A stretch of 64,000 bases of DNA from Candidatus Sysuiplasma jiujiangense (GCA_019721075.1 JAHEAD010000004.1:62001-126000); one strand, 5' to 3'; shown: positions 17,110 through 26,449, counted from the first letter of the stretch. Program-made: numbers and translations. Notes: a model not told the origin generated them from the sequence alone.

Positions 17110-18116
17110 ACAAAATATTCCACTCGCTGCTTTTTGTATTCCTTGGTGCTGTAAAGTATGACATAGTCCGCTATTCCAGTCTGTTTTGAAATTTCCTCAG
17201 CAATCTTTTCACATTCCTTCCTCTCCCTGCCGTGTATCATCGTAAAAGTGCTGTATGGCCAGTCTTCATAAGTCGGGCGCATATAACAATGGCTCACCTC
17301 ATTGATTTTGGACGTCACATCAGCAATCCTTGCAGAATCCTGCTCATCAGCCTTCCAGCAGACCATCCCGTTAGCCACAAATCCGGCCTTCTGATGTCTC
17401 AGGATCGCCGCAAATCTCCTCATGACACCGAGCCTCTGGTAGTAGTCGAACTTCCCGAAGAGTTCTTTTACGCTCATGCCCAGTTCATCAGCCACAGGAT
17501 TGAACGGCCTCTCAATGATACGAATATCTTTCTGGGTTGCCCTTATGAACCTCTTGTCATCCTCGCCCGCCGAAAATGGCGTTTCCCACTGTCTTCTGTC
17601 TTTCTGTTGCTTCATTTCTTCCCCGGTCATATTGAGTCTAACGCCAATCTTGTAGAGTTTCAGCGCAGGAAGGAGATGCCAGCGGCGGATCCCATTCTCC
17701 TCTGCAAGCCTGGCCGCCTCGGCCGTGACATCTGTTCCGGGAGGCGTCGCCAGCGTGAACCAGAGATTGAATTCACTGTCCCTCCTGTAATTGTGGCTCA
17801 CTCCGGGATGCATGTTTATGCGTTCAGCAACGGCATCCACATCCCCATCCCCCACAGCAAAAGATACGAGAGTGCTGGAATACCCAAGTCTTCTGGTGTC
17901 GTAGATTGCGTTAATCTGCCTGATTATTCCGGATGCTTTCAGCTTCGAAACACGCGAAATTGCGTCGCTTTCATCAGTGCCGACCTTCCTTCCGATTGCA
18001 GCGAACGGCTTCTCGTCCAGCGGGAATTCCCACTGTATTTCGTTCAGCAGTTTTCTATCCGTACCGTCGAGCAAGTCTGTGGCATCCTCATGTCTGCCAT
18101 CACTCCTGCTTATCAA
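17106..18116 (-). CDS. Siroheme decarboxylase, fused AhbA-AhbB
   Basis: Converts siroheme to 12,18-didecarboxysiroheme in the archaeal haem pathway. The 336-residue chain holds two Lrp/AsnC-like halves. The first has a winged helix (18-70) and the 'SHNYRR' active-site segment (107-112). The second has its own winged helix (about 190-240) and 'SHCYMRPTYEDWPYSTFTM' (275-293). These are normally two proteins forming a heterodimer. The start is a TTG preceded by GGTGA six bases upstream and overlaps the previous gene by 17 bases. Confidence 0.92.
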   Translation of the reverse strand: MISRSDGRHEDATDLLDGTDRKLLNEIQWEFPLDEKPFAAIGRKVGTDESDAISRVSKLKASGIIRQINAIYDTRRLGYSSTLVSFAVGDGDVDAVAERINMHPGVSHNYRRDSEFNLWFTLATPPGTDVTAEAARLAEENGIRRWHLLPALKLYKIGVRLNMTGEEMKQQKDRRQWETPFSAGEDDKRFIRATQKDIRIIERPFNPVADELGMSVKELFGKFDYYQRLGVMRRFAAILRHQKAGFVANGMVCWKADEQDSARIADVTSKINEVSHCYMRPTYEDWPYSTFTMIHGRERKECEKIAEEISKQTGIADYVILYSTKEYKKQRVEYFV

Positions 18117-18792
18117 ACGAATTCACCTTCCTGACGGCAAGCTCGGCCGCCTCGGCCTTCCTTCCCTGATCCAGCAGTATCCATATTTCAGGATCGTATA
18201 CAATGGAGCAGAGCATCTCCCGTCTGCGTGACATTTCGGGTATGGAATGGCGAAGTCTGCTCCTGAGCGCTGTCTGCAAATCAAGCATTTCCCAGAAACT
18301 TCTGTTAAGTGCATTCATTATTGTCTCTTTAGTAAATCTTGCCATGGTAGGGGACATTCCGTTTGTGGAAATGGATATTGTAAGCGGTCCTCCCTTGATC
18401 ATAGAACCGAAATAAACATCTGATGATGTTACGTCGACGTTATTGCACAATATCCCCTTTTCAGCACAGTAGTTCATCACGACATTGTTGAATTCGTGAT
18501 CGTCGGTCGCGCATATAACCAGAAAGGGATTGCCAATTGCCTTCAGAATGTCATTTCCATGTGCTTTTATTTTGCCTACATTCAGGTTTTCAAAGTCATC
18601 GCTGAATGTGTCGCTGTAAACAGTGACGGACCCTGCATAGGGTGAAAGAAGGGCAGCCTTGTGAAACGCTATGTCGCCGCCCCCGACGATTACGACATCC
18701 CTTTCCGCCAGGTTTATCAGAAGCGGAAAATGCCCTGCATGTTCCGGGGAACTGCCGTTGTCATCCCCAATGGAATTTAGTGTCTCTTCCAT
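18100..18792 (-). CDS. Precorrin-2 dehydrogenase / sirohydrochlorin ferrochelatase-like
   Basis: Oxidises precorrin-2 to sirohydrochlorin with NAD+ and may insert iron, as Met8p and the CysG N-terminal half do. The Rossmann motif 'VIVGGGDIAFHKAALL' is near residue 34, with 'VICATDDHEFN', 'CNNVDV' and 'GPLTISISTNGMSPTMAR' following as in CysG-N. It is the first gene of the haem operon, ahead of AhbA-AhbB and HemQ. The TATA-like box TATAAG (18821-18826 on the opposite strand) is about 31 nt before its ATG. Confidence 0.92.
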   Translation of the reverse strand: MEETLNSIGDDNGSSPEHAGHFPLLINLAERDVVIVGGGDIAFHKAALLSPYAGSVTVYSDTFSDDFENLNVGKIKAHGNDILKAIGNPFLVICATDDHEFNNVVMNYCAEKGILCNNVDVTSSDVYFGSMIKGGPLTISISTNGMSPTMARFTKETIMNALNRSFWEMLDLQTALRSRLRHSIPEMSRRREMLCSIVYDPEIWILLDQGRKAEAAELAVRKVNSFDKQE

Positions 18793-18897
18793 TATCTCGG
18801 CTGCCTATTTGCTGAACCGATATAAGTAGTCTGCAGAAGTGCCTGTGTCATTTATTGCGCCGATAGCAGCGGGTGGCGCTCGGTTCCGGGGCAGCGC

Positions 18898-19896
18898 TCA
18901 GGGAAGCATGCAGTAGTTTATCGAGACCTCGCAAATATCAGTCGAGTAATATGCAGTCCTCCTGATGGACTCCTCGATCAGTGCAAGATTGATTGCCTCC
19001 TCTCCCTTGACCTTCTGTATTTTCCTTGACAGTTCAGAAAGAAAATCCTTGAGCGATTCCCTTTGATCGATGACCCTGTTCGCTTCCTCGACGTTTCTTC
19101 TGAAGAAAGCATTCATGGCTCCATCCAGCATCCGTATTGCTATCTGGTGGGCGTTAGCGAACTTCTCCTTCATTTCGCCGCCAGGCTGAAATTCATTGAG
19201 CTCCCCGACTGATTTGGCAATCTGCACCGCATGGTCTCCAATCCTTTCAAGATATCTGGCAATCTGGAAAAAAGAGTTACTCTCATCGACAGTTATCCTG
19301 AGCTTCTCCGACAGCATCATATTTTTCATCATCATGTTGTGCACCTTCATGATAATCCAGTAAAGCCGGTCAGCATCGTAGTCTCTGTTTATCACATCCA
19401 CCGCTAAAGAAGCATCACTGTTCATGAATGCACCGACGGCATCCTCCTGCATGGACTTCACAATGAGATGCAGGCGCCTTACTCCCTTTTCCTGCGAGAG
19501 TTCAAGCGGATCGCTCAGATCCTTGATGACTATGTTGTTTATGCTCTCTTCCACAATCTCAACACCTGTAACAGATCTCGTGAAATGCCTTATTCTCTCC
19601 TTCATTGAATTATCTATTCTTTCCTTTGCCCTCACTGTTATCGTGTCGAAACCCATCACATAGGCACCTATCAGCATCCTCTCGAGATGTACGGGGCTCT
19701 CCTTGCCTATCATGAATTCCTTGATCCTTGACCTGCGCGCTTCCATGATTGTCGGACTCACATTGAGTATTCCGCTGTCGCCAATTGAAAGCGCAAGAAA
19801 ATCGCCTGTCTTAACACCCATTTTCCTTACCCATTCCTTTGGCAGTGATATGGTGTAAGTTGAATTGCCAGTGAACTGCACTTTTCTTGTTTCCAT
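18898..19896 (-). CDS. AbrB-PhoU phosphate regulatory protein
   Basis: A 332-residue protein with an N-terminal SpoVT/AbrB DNA-binding domain ('VQFTGNSTYTISLPKEWVRKMGVKTGD') and two PhoU-like three-helix bundles after about residue 115 ('ERIGDHAVQIAKSVGEL' carries the E/D metal-binding motif). Such archaeal proteins are thought to regulate phosphate uptake. It is divergent from a phosphate transporter that carries its own PhoU-like domain, and their shared promoter region has inverted repeats it could bind. That target is an inference. Confidence 0.9.
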   Translation of the reverse strand: METRKVQFTGNSTYTISLPKEWVRKMGVKTGDFLALSIGDSGILNVSPTIMEARRSRIKEFMIGKESPVHLERMLIGAYVMGFDTITVRAKERIDNSMKERIRHFTRSVTGVEIVEESINNIVIKDLSDPLELSQEKGVRRLHLIVKSMQEDAVGAFMNSDASLAVDVINRDYDADRLYWIIMKVHNMMMKNMMLSEKLRITVDESNSFFQIARYLERIGDHAVQIAKSVGELNEFQPGGEMKEKFANAHQIAIRMLDGAMNAFFRRNVEEANRVIDQRESLKDFLSELSRKIQKVKGEEAINLALIEESIRRTAYYSTDICEVSINYCMLP

Positions 19897-19917
19897 AATC
19901 TCTATAGTAACTAAATA

Positions 19918-19971
19918 AGTATATATTTTAATGTATCTCTATATAGAATATATAAGCTATATTGATAAATC
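19918..19971. promoter_or_regulatory. Divergent AT-rich promoter/operator, phosphate module
   Basis: A very A/T-rich stretch between the AbrB-PhoU gene and the transporter. It includes an inverted repeat TATATA-GAA-TATATA at 19940-19954. TATA-like boxes face the regulator (AAAATATATAC, minus strand, about 29 nt before its ATG) and the transporter. Autoregulation through the AbrB domain is plausible but inferred. Confidence 0.45.
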
Positions 19972-20076
19972 AACCCGGTCTGTTCCGCATCTGTGACAGC
20001 GTCAGCAAATCAACCTGAAACAGTGCAGTCGTCGGATATGTCATTCAACCCGCTTGTCAGATGCCGGTGGTCCTGA

Positions 20077-22059
20077 TTGGGGAACAGCCCCGCACAGAGC
20101 CCTTTTGCGTCTCTGGATGAACAGGGAATCAGAAAATTTCACATAAGAACTCTAATCGTCTCGGGAATGGGCTTTTTCACGGACGCGTACGATCTGTTTG
20201 TCATAGGCGCGATACTTCCCATTATAAGTGTTTATTTCGGCATATCCGACAAGTCTCTCACCTACGCACTCATATCCAGTTCAGCGCTTTTCGGTGCAAT
20301 TATAGGACCGCTGATTTTCGGACCTATAGCGGACAGATTTGGCCGCAAGATTGTTTACAGTTTCGACCTTGTGATCCTGATATTGGCCGCGATCGGCTCC
20401 GCAACATCGGCTAATCCGAGCCAGCTCATCCTCTGGCGGTTTCTTCTCGGCATAGGCATCGGGGCAGATTACCCTGTAAGCGCAACAATAATGTCCGAGT
20501 TTTCCAACAGGAAGGACAGGGGAAAGCTTGTTGCCTCCGTCTTCGCAATGCAGGGATTCGGCCAGCTCACGGGAGCACTGGTCACTGTTCTGACGCTCCT
20601 TCTTCAGGCACCACTCTCGCTTTCCTGGAGAATACCGCTTGCAATGGGAGCAGTCCCGGCAATTGCAGTTCTGTATGTGAGGAATAAAATATCCGAAACA
20701 CCACGGTTTGCAGCATTTTCAGGAATGCAGTCCGGAGATGCGAATGCAGCCGTCACAAACAGCGCTGCACTGACTCAGGAAGAGCAGAGGAGATACGGTA
20801 TCAGGATACCAAAACGCGATATTTTTTCAATGTATATACCGCTTATACTCGGAACCTCACTGTGCTGGTTCGCCCTGGACGTTGCGTTTTACGGCACAGG
20901 AATATTCACCAACACCATAATACACAGCACAGGTTCCATTTCAATCCTGCATTCCACCGAAATCACTGCAGCAATTTTCCTTTTCTCTGCTTTCCCGGGT
21001 TACTGGGCGGCTGTTTATCTCATAGATAATCTGGGAAGAAGAAAACTGCAGGTTCTCGGTTTCCTCTTCATGGCAGTCGCATATTCTTCAATAGTGCTTA
21101 TACCGTTCATTATTTCGGATGTCACAGCTCTCTTTGTCGTATACGGTTCAACATTCTTCTTCATCAACATGGGTCCGAACACGACCACGTTTGTCGTTCC
21201 TGTTGAGGTGTTCCCCACCCAGGTGAGGAGTACTGCCCACGGCATAGCCGCCGCATCCGGCAAATCGGGCGCAGCAATGAGCGCGTTTCTGTTCCCGTTC
21301 ATGCTGAGCTATATTCATTTAAGCGGCATCTTTTCATGGCTCGCCGTGATATCGGTGATGGGTGTCGCGCTTACGCTGTTATTCATACCGGAGGGGCAGG
21401 ACAGGCGTCTCGAAGAAGTCAGCGGGGAGGAGAGACTGCTTAAAACATATTCGGAATTTTCGGATCTGACTTCGGAACTCACTGAAAAGATCGTCTACGC
21501 CTCGGAGGAGACAAACAGATTCGTGCAAACCTGGGGCGATACTGCAGATATTTCCAGGAGAGTGAAGGAAATAGAGCATGACTGTGACGAAATAGTTCAC
21601 AGGATCTTCGTAAGGCTTAATACAAAATTCATTGCGCCGATAAACAGAATGGAAATAGTTTCGCTTGCGCAGGCGCTGGACGATATAATGGATTACCTGG
21701 AGGCAACAGTTGCGAGATTCGCAATGTATCACATAGAAAAATCAGACGACAGCATAAGGGAATTCATGGGCACTATTGTGCAGTGCACAAGAGAAGTTGC
21801 CACAGGAATTCAGCACATAAACGACATTTATGACAAGCGGTTCGACAGGATAGTCAACAGCTGTATCGAAATCAACAAGTATGAAAACGAAGCGGACACA
21901 ACACTCCGTGTGTCACTCGAAAATCTCTTCAGGGGGACGGACGCGATAGAGATCGTAAAGCTGAAGGAAATTTACGACAACCTGGAAACTGTAACGGACA
22001 AATGCGAGGATGTTGCCGATATACTCAGGGATCTGACTGTGAAATACAGAGGCGTCTGA
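20077..22059 (+). CDS. MFS phosphate-type transporter fused to a DUF47/PhoU-like domain
   Basis: Residues 1 to about 436 form a major-facilitator transporter of the phosphate:H+ symporter type, with 'GMGFFTDAYDLFVIGAILP' in TM1, 'GPIADRFGRK' in the TM2-3 loop and 'GIGIGADYPVSATIMSEF' in TM4, as in Pho84. Residues about 445-655 form a helical DUF47 domain ('EHDCDEIVHRIF', 'LAQALDDIMDYLEATVAR', 'ENEADTTLR'), which elsewhere is a separate partner of Pit phosphate transporters. The fusion suggests built-in control of uptake. The start is a TTG with GGTGGTC upstream. Confidence 0.9.
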   Translation: MGNSPAQSPFASLDEQGIRKFHIRTLIVSGMGFFTDAYDLFVIGAILPIISVYFGISDKSLTYALISSSALFGAIIGPLIFGPIADRFGRKIVYSFDLVILILAAIGSATSANPSQLILWRFLLGIGIGADYPVSATIMSEFSNRKDRGKLVASVFAMQGFGQLTGALVTVLTLLLQAPLSLSWRIPLAMGAVPAIAVLYVRNKISETPRFAAFSGMQSGDANAAVTNSAALTQEEQRRYGIRIPKRDIFSMYIPLILGTSLCWFALDVAFYGTGIFTNTIIHSTGSISILHSTEITAAIFLFSAFPGYWAAVYLIDNLGRRKLQVLGFLFMAVAYSSIVLIPFIISDVTALFVVYGSTFFFINMGPNTTTFVVPVEVFPTQVRSTAHGIAAASGKSGAAMSAFLFPFMLSYIHLSGIFSWLAVISVMGVALTLLFIPEGQDRRLEEVSGEERLLKTYSEFSDLTSELTEKIVYASEETNRFVQTWGDTADISRRVKEIEHDCDEIVHRIFVRLNTKFIAPINRMEIVSLAQALDDIMDYLEATVARFAMYHIEKSDDSIREFMGTIVQCTREVATGIQHINDIYDKRFDRIVNSCIEINKYENEADTTLRVSLENLFRGTDAIEIVKLKEIYDNLETVTDKCEDVADILRDLTVKYRGV

Positions 22060-22140
22060 TTGCCTGCGATGGAAGGTCCTGTCTGCCTTTAATATTCAGC
22101 TTTTATACTTTTTCAGCATCTCCTGACCTGGAGCGTTGAT

Positions 22141-23250
22141 TTGCGAAACATTCCGAATACCGGTAAATCTGTCGGTAAAAGGGACAGCAGCGTAAGCGCC
22201 TCCTCCCTGATCCGCAGGCTCAGGCGGATAGACCGCATTGAGAGGCTGCCGGAATTCAGAAAGGCCGTGAACCAGCTCCGCATCTCCCTGAGAGGTTCGG
22301 ACGTCGTTGCGGTTTACGAAGACGGTGACAGTGGTTCTGAACGCACGGAAATAACGGTTTCGGCCATTGCCAGAGAACTCGAACAGATGCTTGGCGCCTA
22401 TACGCTGGGACGGGCGAAATACTACCTGCACAGGCTGCTGAGGGGACTGAGTGAGACGAAGGAGAACGGCCTCAACGATATGAATATGAACAGATGGAAA
22501 GACTACGGTGACATCATAACGGACAGCCTGTGGATTTTTGACCGGAGAGACAGATCCGGCTCGCACAACGCGGGTTACTGGGGCAATTTCATACCACAGA
22601 TTCCGTACCAGCTCCTGAACAGATTTACAAAGAAGGGGCAATGGGTTCTGGACACATTTCTAGGAAGCGGCACAACGCTCATTGAATGCAGAAGGCTCGG
22701 AAGAAACGGCATAGGCATAGAGCTTTCTGCCGAAGCAGCACATGCCGCGGCCAACTCTATTGGCAGGGAAGCAAACAGATACGGAGTCCGAACTGAAATA
22801 ATCAGGGCAAACAGCATCGAACTGGATTATTCAAGAGTGCTTGAAGATGCGGGCATATCATCTGTCCAGTTCATACTTATGCATCCGCCCTATTGGGACA
22901 TAATAAAATTCAGCGGGGATCCGGCCGATCTTTCCAATTCCCCATCTGTTGAAGATTTTCTACGTGGGATCAGGTCGATCGCCGAAAGGACGTATCCGTA
23001 TCTTGAAAGTGGAAAATACATGGCCCTTGTAATCGGCGACAAGTACTCCGGGGGGGAATGGATTCCGCTGGGATTCCGTTCGATGGAGGAGATCCTCCGC
23101 ACTGGTTACAGGCTAAAATCGGTTATAGTGAAAAATTTTGATGAGACGAGGGGAAAAAAATCGCAGAAGGAGCTGTGGAGATACAGGGCGCTTTCCGGTG
23201 GTTTCTACGTATTCAAGCATGAATACATTTTCCTCTTCAGAAAGGGTTGA
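22141..23250 (+). CDS. Orphan DNA methyltransferase (N4-cytosine/N6-adenine type)
   Basis: A 369-residue SAM-dependent methyltransferase. The cofactor motif 'LDTFLGSGTTLIECRRLG' is near residue 177 and the catalytic motif IV is 'HPPYWDI' near 251, a variant of (S/N/D)PPY; this I-then-IV order occurs in several classes. The N-terminal 120 residues are helical and may recognise DNA. The PPYW form is often seen in N4-cytosine enzymes. No restriction endonuclease gene adjoins it. The start is TTG and somewhat uncertain. An RNA substrate is not excluded. Confidence 0.82.
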   Translation: MRNIPNTGKSVGKRDSSVSASSLIRRLRRIDRIERLPEFRKAVNQLRISLRGSDVVAVYEDGDSGSERTEITVSAIARELEQMLGAYTLGRAKYYLHRLLRGLSETKENGLNDMNMNRWKDYGDIITDSLWIFDRRDRSGSHNAGYWGNFIPQIPYQLLNRFTKKGQWVLDTFLGSGTTLIECRRLGRNGIGIELSAEAAHAAANSIGREANRYGVRTEIIRANSIELDYSRVLEDAGISSVQFILMHPPYWDIIKFSGDPADLSNSPSVEDFLRGIRSIAERTYPYLESGKYMALVIGDKYSGGEWIPLGFRSMEEILRTGYRLKSVIVKNFDETRGKKSQKELWRYRALSGGFYVFKHEYIFLFRKG

Positions 23251-23288
23251 ATCATGCCCGGAATTGCATCTGCCTCGACGGGCGTGCA

Positions 23289-24971
23289 TCAAGGTGTGTA
23301 CTCGTAAATTGTTGCGAATCCGTTTGTGTACACTTCAACAAAATACTGTGTCTTCAGCATGGCTTCAAAATAGGGCGGTATCGGGTTATCTGGCTGGTTA
23401 GGATAGAAATTTGCCGATGCAAGCATCTCCTTGTCCAGTATTATGTAGCCTACCCTCGCAGGTCCGTAAGGCGTTCTGGAGCTGTTCAGCCGTTCGAGGA
23501 GCTGCTGAATGTCGGCTGAATGAAATACGGGATAGCCGCCAAATTCCCAGGTAGCCTCTCTATTTCCATATCCGAAAATAATCGAGCTTAGCCTGTGATC
23601 GGAGGCAAATGTGGAATTCTTCTGCGTGTTCCATGCGGCCCAGTTGGAAGCATCGAGATCCTGAAACGGGGTTGCGCCGATCTTGGATGGCGATGAAAGC
23701 TGCGTGCTCGCGGCTGTTATGGATGACGTCGAAAGTATGAGAATCACGGCCACTGCAACCGCACCCCAGACCCTTCGCTCAGGCTTCAGCAGCACCTCGA
23801 TAGAGGTTATCGCTGCAAAACCGACAATGAAAGAAAGAATGAGGTAGAGGTACTCGATTACCCTGAGGGGCACCAGGTATGATATCCCTGTCGCCATGCC
23901 AAACACAATTATGACCAGGACAGAGATCAGCAGGAGACCGAGAATCGCACTTTCAGTTTTAAGGGAAGAAAACTGGAGGAAAAGGAAACCGCCCAGTACA
24001 GGAAGAGCAAGGGAAGGTGTGAAGAGCACTGTCAGCGGGTTGGGATAGACCGGTATTGATGGAAAACCAATCACAGCTACTATTGTCGCCGCAATCAGGG
24101 TCCCTGTCACAACAGCTGCTATTTCAAGCCTCATTCTTGCTGAATTTACATGGAAATGTAACTGCTTACCCTGAACAGGCGAGTACCTGCCTGCAAACCA
24201 TATTATGAATGCGGTGGCGAACGGCGCGACGATCGCAGCAGGCAGGGGCATTATCCTGACAATGAAAAGGGTCACGAACTGCGGCGCCATTGTCAGCCAG
24301 TAAGCTAATCCGGCAGCCGATATCAAAACAAAGGAGAATAGCGACTTTTCCAGTTCCCTCGAGGCGCTTCTTCTCAGGAATGAATAATAGAAGAGCGCAA
24401 GCATCAGGAACAGTATGATAAATACAGTCCCGAGATGATACGAAGGCAGCATCGCGAAAGCTATCAGCATGGAAGAGACAAACCTGAAAATGCTTCCCGG
24501 GGAAGTAAGATAGAAGTACAGGAAGAAAATGAGCAGCAGTTCACCGAACGTATCGGACGAAAGTATGGAAGTGTGGCCCGCAGTTACAACAGATGCCGAG
24601 TAGAAGAGCGAAGCCATAACCGCACCGCCCCTGCTACCGGTGAGCGTTCTAGCGAGAGCTGCAACCGGAAATACAAGAAGGGATGAAATGAAGGGCATAG
24701 AAAGTTCGCTTATCGCCGATGAAGAAACGCCTGATGCCGCAGAGAGCGCTCCCAGCAGCTCATAAACACCGGGGAACTCTGTATACGTCTGTCCGAAACC
24801 GGTATATGGAAAGGGAATCCTGCCATTTGCTGCAAAATAGTTGACTATGTAGTAATTTTCACCGGTATCTGGTCCCCACACATTGAAGCTCAGCGGCATT
24901 ATGAGCCTTATCATTAATGAGGCAAAATAAAGCGAAAGTATTGAATAAAAATACCATTTTCCCTCTTTCAT
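23289..24971 (-). CDS. Polytopic membrane protein, GT-C glycosyltransferase-like
   Basis: A 560-residue protein with about 11-13 membrane helices and a C-terminal extracytoplasmic domain (from about 420). The first loop carries an acidic motif, 'WGPDTGENYYIVNYF', placed as in GT-C enzymes such as STT3 and PMT that use lipid-linked sugars. The C-terminal part ('FQDLDASNWAAWNTQKNSTF') resembles the globular tails of such enzymes. Function is uncertain: a protein glycosyltransferase fits, but the motif match is weak. A TATAAAT box is 28 nt before the ATG. Confidence 0.62.
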   Translation of the reverse strand: MKEGKWYFYSILSLYFASLMIRLIMPLSFNVWGPDTGENYYIVNYFAANGRIPFPYTGFGQTYTEFPGVYELLGALSAASGVSSSAISELSMPFISSLLVFPVAALARTLTGSRGGAVMASLFYSASVVTAGHTSILSSDTFGELLLIFFLYFYLTSPGSIFRFVSSMLIAFAMLPSYHLGTVFIILFLMLALFYYSFLRRSASRELEKSLFSFVLISAAGLAYWLTMAPQFVTLFIVRIMPLPAAIVAPFATAFIIWFAGRYSPVQGKQLHFHVNSARMRLEIAAVVTGTLIAATIVAVIGFPSIPVYPNPLTVLFTPSLALPVLGGFLFLQFSSLKTESAILGLLLISVLVIIVFGMATGISYLVPLRVIEYLYLILSFIVGFAAITSIEVLLKPERRVWGAVAVAVILILSTSSITAASTQLSSPSKIGATPFQDLDASNWAAWNTQKNSTFASDHRLSSIIFGYGNREATWEFGGYPVFHSADIQQLLERLNSSRTPYGPARVGYIILDKEMLASANFYPNQPDNPIPPYFEAMLKTQYFVEVYTNGFATIYEYTP

Positions 24972-24995
24972 CTACCCCGTGAATCGGCCAACTCC

Positions 24996-25002
24996 TATAA
25001 AT
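24996..25002 (-). promoter_or_regulatory. TATA-like box for the GT-C-like membrane protein
   Basis: The plus strand reads TATAAAT; on the minus strand it is ATTTATA. It is centred 28 nt before the ATG at 24971, consistent with leaderless transcription. Confidence 0.5.
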
Positions 25003-25199
25003 CCGATGCATATTCGACTCTGCTGTCTTCCATACGCCAGTAATATGTGCCCGATGACCAATATGCCCGACAGTAAAATGGGAAATGTTATGTTATCCCG
25101 CTGGCTGCCGGCATGGGCTCTTGCAGCAGTATCTGCAGACGGGTCTGAAAAAAGGCAATTTCTTTATCCTATGTCCCATAATGGTATGGCGGCCCTGTT

Positions 25200-26384
25200 A
25201 TGCCGTATCTGAAGGATGTATATCTTGTCCATTACGTAAGGAGTGCTTTCAGCAGATCCAGACCAAGCCAGCCTGAAAGGGATGTATTCAACACGATTCG
25301 GATGGATGAAGTCCTTTCAAGGCTAATCATGCATGCTGTTTCGAGCAATTCCATCCGCGCTGCTGAAATCAATGATGTCATAGTTGGGTGCGCCTACCAG
25401 CGCGATGAAAACTGGACGTTCGGTGGAAGACACCCTGTATTCCTCTCACACCTGCCGGCTGAGGTCCCTTCTGCAGCCGTCGACAGGGCGTGTTCATCTT
25501 CGCTGAACGCGATTTCATTCGGCGCGATGGAAATTATGACCGGCGCAGCCGACATAGTACTCGCCGGCGGGATGGAACATATGACACATGTTCCCCGCCT
25601 TTCCAACAGGCTCTGCGAACCCCTCCTGAACGACGCATCCTACTCTTCATACAGAATGGATGTAGGTTATCATATGGGTCTCACCGCCGAGAAACTTGCA
25701 AGGGAACGGAATATTGGAAGGGCTGAGATGGATGAATACGCGCTCCGGAGTCACCTGCTCGCGACAGAAGCGCTCGAATCGGGTTTTCTCCAGGGTGAAA
25801 TACTTCCGATTGAAGTCGGCAGCCCGGATTCCAGGATGGTTGTTGACAGGGACCAGAGCATTAGGGCCGATACAACTTCTGAAAAGCTGGCGGCTCTTCC
25901 GCCTGCATTCATGAAGGACGGCCTTATTACTGCGGGCAATTCTTCCCCTCTTAACGCAGGTGCATCGCTGGTAACACTGATGTCAGGGGATAAGATGAAT
26001 GAGCTGGGTATAAAGCCGCTCGCAAAACTCGTTTCTCTAGGATGGGCGTCAGGTGATCCGTCCATTATGGGCGCAATGGTTGTGCCGGCAATCCGAAAAG
26101 CGCTGGAACGCGCTTCCCTGTCGGCTTCGGACGTTGACCTCTGGGAGATAAATGAGGCGTTTTCTGTCGTTGTTCTGAATGCAATCCGTGAGCTGAAGAT
26201 TGACAGCGGGACCGTGAATGTCAACGGCGGGGCAATCGCGATAGGTCATCCCCTGGGTGCAACCGGTGCAAGACTTGCCGGAACACTTTCAAGAATGCTT
26301 GAGGCAGGAAAAGGCGATTATGGTGTGGCAGCAGTCTGTGTCGGCGGCGGGCAGGGATATGCTGTCGTACTGCAGCGCGTTTAA
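25200..26384 (+). CDS. Thiolase (acetyl-CoA C-acyltransferase family)
   Basis: A 394-residue thiolase that condenses or cleaves acyl-CoA. Catalytic residues are visible: Cys98 in 'DRACSSSLNAI', the 'NEAF' loop, His about 350 in 'GHPLGATGAR', and Cys about 380 in 'CVGGGQG'. All are intact, so it should be a true thiolase rather than a non-catalytic SCP2 type. There is no DUF35 partner gene beside it, unlike archaeal mevalonate-pathway thiolase operons, so a role in fatty-acid or amino-acid breakdown with the ETF is equally possible. Confidence 0.92.
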   Translation: MPYLKDVYLVHYVRSAFSRSRPSQPERDVFNTIRMDEVLSRLIMHAVSSNSIRAAEINDVIVGCAYQRDENWTFGGRHPVFLSHLPAEVPSAAVDRACSSSLNAISFGAMEIMTGAADIVLAGGMEHMTHVPRLSNRLCEPLLNDASYSSYRMDVGYHMGLTAEKLARERNIGRAEMDEYALRSHLLATEALESGFLQGEILPIEVGSPDSRMVVDRDQSIRADTTSEKLAALPPAFMKDGLITAGNSSPLNAGASLVTLMSGDKMNELGIKPLAKLVSLGWASGDPSIMGAMVVPAIRKALERASLSASDVDLWEINEAFSVVVLNAIRELKIDSGTVNVNGGAIAIGHPLGATGARLAGTLSRMLEAGKGDYGVAAVCVGGGQGYAVVLQRV

Positions 26385-26449
26385 TCAGGAATGCAATGCC
26401 GTTTTCTTCAGTCAACTGCAGTACAAGCCGACGGGATATTTCCAAACGC

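Noticed and set aside
22096-22641. A 181-codon frame antisense to the methyltransferase
   Set aside because: No domain or signal is visible, and it runs opposite a strong methyltransferase frame.
24979-25212. A 77-codon frame before the thiolase gene
   Set aside because: It overlaps predicted promoters on both strands, is Met/Pro/Cys-rich and shows no start signal.
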